The notes beneath the pieces were generated by a model, which did no database searches, had not been told where the DNA came from, and saw nothing but the letters and a program-made list of their open reading frames with translations. Below, piece after piece: positions 11,601 through 23,362 of a stretch of DNA of 64,000 nt (the first letter of the stretch is position 1; each line of letters opens with the position of its first letter). The stretch lies in NCBI GenBank assembly GCA_025642065.1, contig JAODUP010000855.1:62001-126000 (forward strand). Direction: 5' to 3'. This stretch comes from Paralvinella palmiformis (Eukaryota; Annelida; Polychaeta; Terebellida; Alvinellidae). The translations under genes were made by a program, and so were the position numbers.

Positions 11601-14289
11601 AAAGTATGTGTTTGTGGGATATGTTTCACTGAGAAGGCTAATCAACTCATAAGTTGAACTGAAAACCATCCACAATGCTGTTCAGTTGGATTTACCAGTC
11701 TTGCTGTTGTTTGTATCCAGAAAAACTACTTGCTTATTACTGTCACATCTTTCGTTTTAGGCTGAAATGTCTCAACACACCAAAATAGTGGTCTGTCATG
11801 TAGCAAAAAAAAAATTCAAGAAAATCAATGCTGAAATAGGAATACTATTTCCATGCTGTCATAAAACGCTTTTTTTTTTCTATTTAGATTTTGTTGGATG
11901 AAATATCTTACCTTGATTATTATTATTTTTTAGTTTCCTCTATATTATTTATAAAATTCTATTAAAGTTACATTTCAGTAAATGTAATTCCAGAGTGGAA
12001 ATAATGGGGAGGGGGTTGCCACAAAATGTAATAGTATAGTTCAGAAATATTTTAGTTGAAATATCATGGCTAGTAATTTTAATTTGTAAATGCTATTATT
12101 TAACATTACCAATCTAGCATTTTTTCTTAATAGGGTTCACTATATATATATATATATATATATATGTGTCAGACATCAGATTAATTCAAATTTGGAATTG
12201 ATGGGCAGTTCCAGAATTGGAATTGCTTTTTTATAAATGGAATTGATAAATTTGGAATTGAAGTTTGCTACCAAAAAATTCAATCCACAAATTTATTTAC
12301 CATTTAATTTTTTAATTAAGAAATATTTCTTCCGTGACAATCCTACTTGGAATATAAACTATTCGGAGTAGGTACTCAGAGTACCTACTCATGGTAAAAA
12401 GTAGTAGGTAAAAAAGTAGGTAAAAAATGGAATTGGAATTGATAAATTTGACCCCTGTCTGATACATGTATGACTAACTCAGTATAACTTTCAGAATTTT
12501 AACATCAAACTGGATTAGAAATACTGGTATGCAATAAAGCACATGGACCCTTTTATGGCATTTCTTGAAGCAGTTGTATTTTTATTATTTTTAATGTTAT
12601 ATCATCTATCTATATTTAATATGATGCATCACAGAACAATTTAACTTGCTGGGACACTAAACATATATCCATTGTCATTGTTACTCATCTTTTAAATGGA
12701 TGACTTATTAATATTATGAAGTATTGCATTCACATGTGCGTGTGTGTGTAATACCTGGTTGTTTCTATACTTTGCTATAAACATAATATGATTTTCCTCA
12801 TCATAACCACCCAGGATCCCAAAACTCACAAGGTATTATAGATAAGACAGTCTTGTGATATTGTGTCAGTTAGAAATGTGTTTGTTATTGTGGTTGGTGC
12901 TTTGCATTAGTTTATTCCGACGTCAGAGAAGTTATTAAGCTTTTGTGAAGAGTTGGTTTCTATTTTTGAGAATGTTTGGCTTGGAAATGTGATGGTTACT
13001 GGTTGTTGGTTAACTTGTACAATGTATATAATATGTCTTAACTTCAACAGGTAACTCTGTGTTGGTTACTGTCACCCATGAAAATTTCTATAGTATTAGA
13101 ACACTTTTATTTTTACCATTGTAGAATAGTTGAAAGATTTCTATTAAAGTTGGATTGTCAATTATGAAAACCTTATTACATTCACTGATTAGTTAAGGAA
13201 GTTTGATTCTGGCAGTGTACTGTACTACAGTTCTCTGGGTTGTGGAATTGAATTGTTATCAGTGTATGGGGGATGTTTCAGCCTTTAGAAAAAGTATTTC
13301 ACCTGATCATATTATTTCTCTGGGGAGTAAACGCTGTTAAATACTGAAGCAAAACAAAGCAACTACAGATACTTAGCCTACCATGTGCACAAAAGTGGCC
13401 GTAAAACATCAGTCATCTTCATTTACTTTTGAGTCACATGTGGCATATGAATATTTTTGAAGAGTGCCCAATGTAGCTCAAAGTTAAACACCGATGATGG
13501 TCTCGTCTTGCAAAACAATCAGTGCTGCGGAATTATAACCAACTTTATCATAACATCAGCATCAACATGTTGTATTTGTTATCATATATATATATATATA
13601 TATATATATCAGTGTAAGTTTGATTGTGATTTTCACTGAAGTAATGGATCCACATCCCCTTTTCTATAATACAAATTGTAAAAGCAATATATTATATAGT
13701 TTTAGAGAAGGTTACTGTCATGATTCGTTGTGGGATTTTTTTATGCCATTCTAAGTAATTGACTACCTGGTTATCCTGTATCATTTCAGGTTGCAATGGT
13801 AACCATGGCAATGATAATTATTTTCCACGGATTGTTGGCGATTGGTTTTGTGGTAAGGTTCTAATGAGAAAACAACAAAATTTCATGTTATCTATTAAAA
13901 AATATTTCATCACTAAATAATAAAATGGTTTTTACCTTTCCTATTATTGTCAAAAGAGAAATTGTGTTAAATTTGATTTTGTCTGATTTCAGCTATATTT
14001 CTTCCACGTGCCTTCACATGTGCCTACAGCTGGCATCACAACACCAGCTGCAGTGATCAGTAATACCACGGCTGCAGCTGCGGCAGCCCATAATATGATG
14101 CCAGCTGGTGCCAACGTAAAGGCTCCACCTGCAGGAACGAGGATGCCAAATGATGGCTTGAAGCCACAACAGGCTGGAAATATGGGTCAGGGTCATGGTG
14201 TAGCACCAGTACCTCCATCAACCAAGATACCCGATGTAGCACACCATGCACCCGTAGTTCCAGGTCAGAGAACTGGAATAAATACATGA
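5665..14289 (+). CDS. YIPF1: YIPF1/YIPF2-type Golgi membrane protein (Yip1 family), complete, 9 exons
   Basis: A five-pass Yip1-domain protein of the Golgi and trans-Golgi; the family binds Rab GTPases and acts in vesicle traffic and Golgi organisation. Coding exons are 5665-5700, 8595-8628, 8855-8964, 9212-9380, 9935-10048, 10280-10434, 10931-11050, 13790-13852 and 13993-14289, giving 365 residues with all junctions in frame. The acidic cytosolic N-terminus (EPPGAKV, then DPHDSDEDVESE) leads to the family block FWTFEYYQGFFDVESYQVL (residues about 71-89). NPDLYGPFWIC opens the first membrane helix (about 118-138). Further helices lie at about 156-179, 187-207, 216-240 and 247-271, with CVYGYSLAIYIPIS and LTFWPAV conserved. 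The tail (272-365) is rich in Ala, Pro, Gly and Met and is longer than in human YIPF1 (306 residues in all). The ATG at 5665 is the first in frame. Vertebrates have two paralogues; an invertebrate probably has one gene equivalent to both, so the symbol is approximate. Confidence 0.95.
9633..9877. mobile_element. pogo/Tc1-mariner-like MITE in YIPF intron 4
   Basis: 245 bp with imperfect terminal inverted repeats, CAGTAGGCCCTCATTATAA at the left and the complement of CAGTAGGCTGCCATTATAA at the right, flanked by TA on both sides, the Tc1/mariner target. A degraded right-end relative lies at about 55570-55677. Confidence 0.7.
11085..11582 (+). repeat. 44-bp tandem array (10 copies) in YIPF intron 7
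   Basis: Near-identical 44-bp units begin with ATCTCTAACAGTATGTAAAC at 11085, 11129, 11231, 11275, 11319, 11363, 11407, 11451, 11495 and 11539. Two copies are separated from the other eight by 58 bp. Both blocks are led by the same CAATGTAACCC, so the array head itself was duplicated. Copies differ mostly at a TAC/TAT end, and the last one is degenerate. The array starts 34 bp after the donor of exon 7. Confidence 0.97.
12169..12465. mobile_element. Possible MITE with GGAATTG-rich ends
   Basis: The ends CAGACATCAGATT...AATTTGGAATTG and GGAATTGGAATTGATAAATTTGACCCCTG are imperfect inverted repeats, and internal sequence repeats GGAATTG. An AT microsatellite abuts the left end. No clear target duplication was found. 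Confidence 0.35.
13374..13430 (+). repeat. SINE family A tail fragment in YIPF intron 7
   Basis: Only the conserved 3' part TAGCCTACCATGTGCACAAA followed by AGTGGCCGTAAAACATCAGT is present, matching the tails at 28129, 37191 and 42290. Confidence 0.7.
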
Positions 14290-16378
14290 ACTTATTAACT
14301 TAAGGATCATTCAGAATGATAAAAATACGACTGAATCCAATACAAAAGAAGAAATCAGTTTAACTCATTCTGGGCCAAATTATAAAGTAAGGACTTAATA
14401 TTATTCAGTGGTTAGTTTTGCTATTTGTATCATTTTAGAAATCACACGTCAGCAAGTGAAAATTAATAAATGCAGTGTTCTGTGTTTTACTAACTCATTA
14501 CTGTTTATGTCATGTACAAAAGAACACACTTTTAGACCTTGTTCTTGTCTGTTGTGGAAAAAGGGTATGTTAATTTGTGTTCATCATGTTACCATACCAT
14601 GTAATAAGAATATTCAGATATATCTTAAAGTTATTAATATACAGATTTTTCTAAATTTGACCATCGTTCAGATGTTATATCTCCGTTATTAAATACATGT
14701 ATATTTAACGAAGTTAAGCATTTCTTTATGAGTTATCAATGGGGATATTTTATTTTCATATGTAACATCTAGTCATCTTTTGTTAATGTGGAATGATGCT
14801 TAGAATACAAGTTTTCCAAGAATGGAATCGTTATATGCTCAGCCCGTTTATGTATTGTATCAATTCTGTAGATGTTTTATGTGGTTTTTGGTTAAAATAG
14901 CAGAACATGGGTGCCTCAACAACTCATGAAAGTTTTCTTGTCTTTCCATAATTGTTGTTTTCTGGTGATTATGTGTGATGTATATTTTGTATGGGGAATC
15001 ATTCAGTATATGTTGTTGGACTGTACATAATTATTTATTGGGGGCAACCTCAACTGGTGGCATCAACACAGAGGCGACAAATTATTTGCATCTAACATGC
15101 ACATAATTTGGCTTAATACTAAATAAAATTGATGAAAAATATGAACATGGACTTTTCCCCAAAATACATTTTCACATAAAAGACACACATGGACACATGC
15201 ACCAAATTTTGCTTTCTTGTCATGATAAAACATTTCTGAAAGCTCATTAACTGAACACAGACGTACATGATTAAAACTAATTTATTATATTTAAAATGTT
15301 ACCGGTATATGAATATAATTACTACCTACATAAATTTTATGTTGGAAGATGGGTCACAGAAATAAACTAATCACTATTAACAATTTTTGACAAAAACCTG
15401 ATTCATAGATCAATCACTAAATGTAGAAAGTTTTTAACAAGCCGGTGTATAAAATCATACTACAAGTCTTGCTATATCACTGTTGTGAGAAAAATATTTC
15501 TATAAATGTGAACATTTTTATTTTTGTTAAACTTCCTGGGCTTATCTTGCTTTGAAGTCAATGATGCCAAGTATTGTACGATAACTTATTTAAGATAAAC
15601 TCAATCTCCAGGGTTGAATAGTTCAAATATATATTGATGCAGCTTTTTTGAGACCACTGATAAAAATGAATTTATAAAACTACTGTCTGTACCAGAGTAA
15701 CATGGAAGTAAATCACAAGCAACACGACTCCTAGAAAAACAGTCGCCACCTGATGGCCATTTCCAAAGATTTTATGAGTTACCACAGAGAGAATCCAAAC
15801 AAACAGTAAAAGTTGATTAGGTTCTGCTATTTTACAGCGAGCAGAAGTAACAAAAAACTCCAAAGAGGTTGATGACAGTAAAGTCTGCAGTTGAAAGTAA
15901 TTTTGCATTAATAGAACCTAGCCAATGATGGTATCGAAATTACTACAACACAGAATCATATCCAAGACAAATCATTCTGCATCACGAGTTAGAACCATAC
16001 CAGCAGACATAGTATTAGGACGTAATGATAGAGCCTGAAACTGCTACAGACAACGATTGACAGGCTGTGCCAAACAAGCGACAGACTGGGGATACTCCCT
16101 GAACTACAAGCAAGCATCGACACCCTGAAATAACATCTCTTACACGTACGAATGAGATCCAACCAGCATGAATAGCTACCAGTTGTATAAAGCATATTTT
16201 TAGTTCTGTTGTCAATGATCTGCATAACTGACGTCAACAATAAATTGTCTACAGTACTAAAATGATATTATTACTGTATAGTGAGTGACAAGCGTGTGTA
16301 TCACTTAATCAATTTTCAATTCCTTCCATCAGTAAAATTAAGCATAATTATATTACATGTACCACATAAACTAATAAT

Positions 16379-17249
16379 CAGAGTTGCTTCTAAAATTCAG
16401 CTATTATGTGGCAGAACAGAATGTGTGGGAGGCAGCTGATGGATCACGTGAAAACAGCTAAACTGGGAAATAAAATTCTCACATATAATTAGATTACCAC
16501 AGAAGTCTTCAGTCAAGGTCATGTTAAATCACTCTCTAGTGACCTGGTGTGCTTTCCATTCCCAGATAATTTTATATAAATGCTCTCATTAAAAGTACAT
16601 AAATGAGCACTCATCCTGAGGCATATATGTACCTTCTTATTAGCTGTATATCAACAGCTTAAGACTCCCACTAGTGCTTTTCCAAAACATATACTCACCA
16701 CTACCAACACCTCTACAATACTTGTGATAAATCCAGCAGCATGTCAAAAAAGGTGTACGCCCTCAATCCACTCTTCGACATTTCAACTTTAAACAACTTA
16801 GGCTTGCAATGTACAAAAGTATTTAGAATATGAAGCATACAAATCCTTACGTTGGTATGCATGTGCATCTTGACAAATTACATATTTGGGTGTGCTTATG
16901 CGGGAAAGGAGTGTGCTTCCAAATAATTTACAAATTGGAGTGTACACAACAACTATCTTAACTACAGCAGCTCCTTTACACTTCCTGTAACCAACATTTG
17001 GCCCATATAGTAACAACTCAATATGTCTCCATTATATTGACTAGGTCACTAGGTTTCTTAAATCATGTTTTCATTTGTTAAAAAATGGATTTCTTTTTCT
17101 GGCCAGTTACAAACCCCAAATTAAAATGAATCGAACACCCTAAGAAAAGGAAGCAGTCATAACCATAGCATTCAGAGAATTGAGAGATCAACATCATGTT
17201 CATACACCAGGAATCCATTAAAAAAAACTACACTCTAGAAGCAACTCTG
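16379..17249. mobile_element. Non-autonomous DNA element with 14-bp perfect terminal inverted repeats
   Basis: It begins CAGAGTTGCTTCTA and ends with the exact complement TAGAAGCAACTCTG, 871 bp apart. The CAG...CTG ends suggest a hAT-like element, but I see no convincing 8-bp target duplication. No transposase is recognisable inside. Confidence 0.6.
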
Positions 17250-17354
17250 ATTATGAATTAATACTGTTCATATGATATCTCCAAATGAAATATCAGTTAG
17301 AATATCCAAGGTGAAATCTGACTTGTTTAGAATTCCTGAGTATAAGACAGGTTC

Positions 17355-17372
17355 TGTGTGTGTGTGTGTGTG

Positions 17373-17402
<30 letters not shown>
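17355..17402. repeat. Compound TG/AT microsatellite
   Basis: A TG run followed directly by an AT run; a separate AT run lies at 17544-17569. Both are in the YIPF-GCDH 3' interval. Confidence 0.9.
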
Positions 17403-17405
<3 letters not shown>

Positions 17406-17541
17406 TTATGCAAGATCTAAGAGCAAAAGAAGAAAAGTTTGTAGGTGTTAACTATAATTACTCATCATCTAAAGTTAGCTACAAACTATTTAAACATAAA
17501 TTCTGTTATCTGTAAAGTAACATCTGATTGATGTATATTAT

Positions 17542-17572
<31 letters not shown>

Positions 17573-17760
17573 TTGTAAAGCTTTTACCCTTTCCAAAAAA
17601 GATGGATTGTTATTTTACAATACTAAAGATATTCAGATACGAGCTTCGATTGTTGATTAACAAAAACAACAAAAAGTGTCCACAGAATGAGCCAGATTCC
17701 ATTTGTTCTAACATTAACTTCCATAACAACAATGTTAACAAATCTAGAGATGATTCTCAT

Positions 17761-20700
17761 TCATGCAGTAAAAGCTTGAAGTCCTGTGATGGCTCGACCC
17801 AATATCAGTGCATGTATATCTCGAGTACCTGAATAGAAAAAAGGTAAAGATCCTATTTATAGTTTACAAAACGAACAGTATGGTAATATTGATGAAATGG
17901 AATTACTTTACTTTTTACATTGTGTTTATCCTTAAAAAACATACAAAATATGTTGATTTAAGCTACTGGCTAGTTAATCTTTTATTAACTGTTTAAAAAA
18001 TATACTTCACAAAATAATTTAGATTACCAAAACAGAAAGAAACATTTCATTGGATTAGTGAGCTAGAAATATTTAAAAAATCTGAGATACTATACACATG
18101 ACAACTATAAAGAAACTAGACAGGAAAATAAATTCAGTTATCCACAAAGTAGTTAATTTGACGTTTGCTTATATCAGCAGATACGTGTTAAGAAAAAATC
18201 AAGAATATCTTCCCGGAGAAACCAAAATAATATTAAAATTTTACTTATTATCGTGTTTGCATTTTATGTCCGTGAAATTAAATATATAAAAATACGATTG
18301 GCTGATTTCAGAGATTGATCATTTATAGCAAATATACGTCAAATGAACAAACTGTGGGTGAAATTTGTCTGTATTTACCTCCACGCCAGAAATAAATAAA
18401 ATCTGATGCTACACAACCTCAAAATTTTCCAACCATATCCAACTTATATCTACATCTGATCACTAGATCCTATACTATCATGAAGAAATGATTTACAGGT
18501 GATATTTCTCTTGTTTTACTTTCATAACAAAATAATTTTAAAAATTTAGGCCATTTTTAACAATTTTTTTTGTTTTTCTTGTTCATAATTAATCATGCTT
18601 GCAGGGTTTTAGCCACATGGTGGATAAATCAACTTAAAACCACCCTAGTATAAAAATATTCTCCTCTGTGCATAAAATCATCACTAATTTTTCAAAACTG
18701 TTTATCATACAATTTACTATGACTGTAATGATCCCTAACACCAGAACATATGAATTGGCTAAAACTGCTCTTTGAAGAGACGTGAAAGGTACTTCTTTGA
18801 TAGGGATCTTAGAGTTAAATTAATTTACATCATTTTTTATTTGATGGGTGGTGCTAGCCACCCAATATTAGTCACAATAGTTTAAAAAAACATGGAAAAA
18901 CTGTTTTAAAATGTTACAAAAAATTGTCCATGAAAGGCTACTGCTTTTATTCAGCATAAATATTATGATCATTTGGATCTTAATAATAAAAAAGATGACT
19001 CAGTTTTCACTACTTTAAAAATAAAAGGTAACATGTGAAGTAATAATATGTAATTGCATGGTTTGAACATTATATAATGATATACTACAGTGGAAAAATT
19101 GAAACAATAGCTTATTTTCTTTGTGTGTGTGTGTGTGTGTGTGAAAGAGGGAGAGGGTAAGAGAGATGTTTCAGATGCTAACTAAATTCCAAAATATTTC
19201 GCTTTTGTATAATGTATAATAACCTTCGTATGTTACGACAGCCTCCATGTTCAGCGCATGTCTGATGACATGATATTCATCACAGATACCATTTCCTCCC
19301 AGCATATCCCTCGCTTCTCTAGCTATCTCCAGTGCTTTTACTGTAGAAAGTCTTTTAATCATTGATATCATCTCTGGAGTGGCTCTAAAATGACAAACAA
19401 CCAAATAAATGGGACTCAACAACAACAGAACAAACAACGCCGTAGATTACAATTCAAACTTATACAGTTTCAGTAAAATAATCTTCTACGATATTCATTC
19501 ACCAACAGATTTTACCAAACGCTCTAGTGGCCATGACACATAATCTCTGGATAAAAAATGTATGTTGAACTCTAAGCTAAGACACCGACATTCCTATATG
19601 CTTTCAAACCTCTGAGAGGCATACAATATACAACTTGCTGAACAGAATGTTTTCCTTTCACACGGCGCCAAGTTTTCATTTATGCTACAAAACTAGAATG
19701 ATTGCACGAACAGTAATGGTAATTAAGTCTCAAACCTGGGATTTCAAATAAGTGTCTGCCTGTTCTACCAACTGAGCAAATACATCTCCATAATCAACAT
19801 AATACAGTACCATAATTTACAGTTACTAAAAAGTCTTTACGATTATGGATAGTACGTCACAGACATTTACTAAACTTGCGAAAATAACATTCATAGGTCT
19901 TTCAGTCATTTTAGCGCCGTTTTTGTGTAATTTATAATAAAATGTAATGAAAACAACTGTCAAACAGAAACGGAATACGGGGATGAAATATCACGAATTT
20001 GTCCAATAGAGAACATTAACATGTACATGCTGGAATGACAAAACATCTTGCATTATTGTTTACATAATTTTTACAGTTCTTGATAATAAGTACAATACCT
20101 ACACCTATTACAGTTACACTTATTTTCTCCATTTAATGTATCATGCTTTATAAAAAAAATAGTCTATTATAGTATCAACTAAAATAAATAAAACTTATAA
20201 AACACATCATGCTCAAAGTTCACACACACACACACACACACAATTTCAAATCAACCTACTTATTTTGATCTTTCAATCTTCCAACTTGTAAACAAGCTAA
20301 CAGTCCTGTGCTAATATCTGTTGCCATGTCAGCTAGTTTCTTCTGTACAAGTTGGTTGTTAGCTAGTGGACGTCCAAATTGTGTTCTGTAATAAAATGAT
20401 ACACATGTATCAATTACAACAACTAATTATTAATATACTTGTAGAGTAACAACACCAAATCCACTTTACAGGATCAACAACGTCAAAATGTCATTATATC
20501 ACAGAGAGATAATCCAAACATTATTTTACCATCACATGTAAGTCTTTATAAACTCACTTGACTACACAAGGTAGATGGATAATTCTGACTGATTATGAAA
20601 TATAGCACATCTGGTAGCCAAAACAATAAGATAAATAAATACAGTCCAAAAAGCTAAATATTTTCAAACGCAGACAGCATGTAAAGATGACCATCTTGTT

Positions 20701-22614
20701 TGTATTTCCATTGTTGTGTTTTGCCTTACAATTAGCCACACTAATAGCCGTCCTAAACCGACTCATTATCAGCCATCAACAAATGTTCTAATTCATCATT
20801 AACCAGTCCACCTAAGATAACAATGGTATTACAGCACAACAACATACCGGTCTAACGTATACTGTCTTGCTACTTCATAACAAGCCTCAGCAGCTCCTAT
20901 AGCTCCCCAAGCTATACCATAACGGGCACTGTTTAAACAAGCAAATGGACCCTAGATAATAAAAAATAAAAAGGTAACATCATCAAACACATAATATTTT
21001 CTGAAGAATATACACAAGATTCATGATTAATAGAATGATCGTCAGCCAGATGTCTCTGGAAACAATATATCAAAAAATGGCTAGTGTATGAAGATTTGTC
21101 ATTATACAATGTCATTTATTTTGGCCAAATAATTATCTATACGGTGGTTGAACTGACTTAGATATGTAACAATATTGGGGATGTTGGGGGGGGGGGTTTA
21201 AAACCTGGAAGCTATAAATATCAAGTACATGTACTTCTAATCAGAGTTGGGGTAATCATAATTAAAAAAACAGTAATGGGGACAGAGGTGTACCAATGTG
21301 CCTCTTAAGGTGACCTATCCCAGTTAGTCGAGTAAGCAGTATGAAAAATTCTGTATAATATAGCATTTGAGTACATCAGTCAAACATGTGTGGCAAGATG
21401 GTTTCCTAATATCACTAATTATTGGTAATATGATATTATATTTCATTTCACTTAGATTTCATGTGTGCAAATAATTCTGAAACTTTAAAATCCATAACAA
21501 AGGTTCTCTTTAAGGAAAACTATAGTAGTCTATTACAGAGATATCAACAATGGTACTGAACAAGAGAGAAAAGGGACCCAGATTTGTTAAAGGACACAAG
21601 AATATTTACTGGTAACATAAAAAATCATAATAATTAAAAAATAATAATAACAACAACAATAGATTTAATAAAATCATCTTATTATCAGAAGTCATTCAAG
21701 GGTGTTGTGCCTTGAAACCAAACATATATTATATATCTAAGACCTTCTTAACATTTTTGACTTGTATATTAACCTGATAAAATAAACTTTGAACAGGTGA
21801 GTTATACCTGACTAGATGACCAGAGAATGATATTCTAACAGACAGAGCTCACACAAATAGCCAAGTACCAAGCAATTGATAGATTTACACATTTTTAACA
21901 AAATCTCAAATGAATACACTGTCTCACCAGCAGTAAAAACATGTCATACACATGATACAGTATTTGCTGTATGACTAATTTTACTCTCAAGTAACCTAAT
22001 CTTAGTCACCCTCAAGTTTGATTTCTGTAATGTATTTTATTTATAAATACTTATATCATGGTTGTGAGCAAGCTAAAAACCAATTCGGTCATATTATTAT
22101 GTACACTAGTACGAAGTAAAGAGAATTACATGATAGATTAATGAGAAACTTTCAAGTTTCATGTTCACAAACATTTTGGGAAAATAAAACCAGTTATAAA
22201 CATATAACCACAACATACACAAGAAATGTGTTCTGGTTACCAACATATAACCAGAACACATTCGTTGTTTGTTTTAAGATATTGGTATTGTCCAACATAA
22301 TTTCACACTAAAAGATCCTATACAGCATTCAGGTTCTAAGAATCATGGTCATGTTGAAGTCAGTATAGGTACTTACAGCCAATCCAATAACATTAGGTAA
22401 CATATTGTCTTCAGGGACTTCAACGTCTTCCATAACAATCTGTCCAGTAATACTAGCTCGTAGTGAGAATTTGCCCTCAATCTTTGGGGCACTCAACCCC
22501 TTCATGCCTTTCTCCAAGATAAAGCCACGTATCTTATTCTGATCACGATCACACTTGGCCCAGACGACAAACACATCGGCTACCGGTGAGTTTGTGATCC
22601 TAGAATAGTATGTA

Positions 22615-22665
<51 letters not shown>

Positions 22666-23330
22666 CTACCTATACATACACAAATTACTTATTAACAACA
22701 TATTTATATGGACCATAATTATTTTTAACTTTTCATAGAACAGAAGTGTAAATAATAATTTACATAAACATTGTAAATAAAATAATCTGTAAATAAGAAT
22801 TTAGCTGAACACTGTAAATAAAAAAAATCTGTTTAGAAATGCATCAAACATAATTTACTTGACAATTGATTTCAAATATGTTCATATCTTCAAAATTTCA
22901 ATAACTAACCATGTCTTAGTGCCATTCAATGTAAATGTTTTACTGGAAGCATTATATTTTGCTTTGGTTTCCATGCTTCCTGGATCACTGCCATGGTTTG
23001 GTTCAGTTAGACCAAATGATCCAACAAGCTCTCCTTTAGCTGAAATATCACATCATGCATAACATATTACTGATCAACTTTAAAATTGATAAGACTGTGT
23101 GTGTGTGTGTTTGTGTGTTTTAGCTGTGTATGATAAGGCACAGGCAGAGAGAATCTCGAACCGTGAATTCAAACTCTGGACGTTTCTTCAGGGGACTGAA
23201 TCCAGAGTGGCGACTTTTCTTGCTGAGACATGTGTAATGTCTCACCAGTCCCTAAGCCGCCAAGCAAAATCAAAATACGAATCACCTACAGCCGTGGAGT
23301 TTGGGTGTAAAACATCCAAGTCAGATGTGT

Positions 23331-23362
<32 letters not shown>

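Larger units (their letters stand above)
14290..17760. other. Convergent 3' region between YIPF and GCDH
   Basis: No coding exon was recognised. It should carry the 3' UTR of YIPF from the left and of GCDH from the right. AATAAA hexamers on the plus strand at 14465 and 15122 are possible YIPF polyadenylation signals. The rest holds an inverted-repeat element at 16379-17249 and TG/AT microsatellites at 17355-17402 and 17544-17569. The small open frames here resemble nothing I know. Confidence 0.6.

Noticed and set aside
14014..14287. Two minus-strand open frames opposite the YIPF tail
   Set aside because: They are antisense shadows of a low-complexity coding exon with good splice sites and frame on the plus strand.
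18603..18880. Element starting CAGGGTTTTAGCCACATGG
   Set aside because: The left end looks like a hAT terminus and a CTAGCCACCC piece follows near 18853, but no matching end or target duplication was found.
19726..19782. Functional tRNA gene
   Set aside because: The A-box is good, but the anticodon arm and acceptor stem do not pair.
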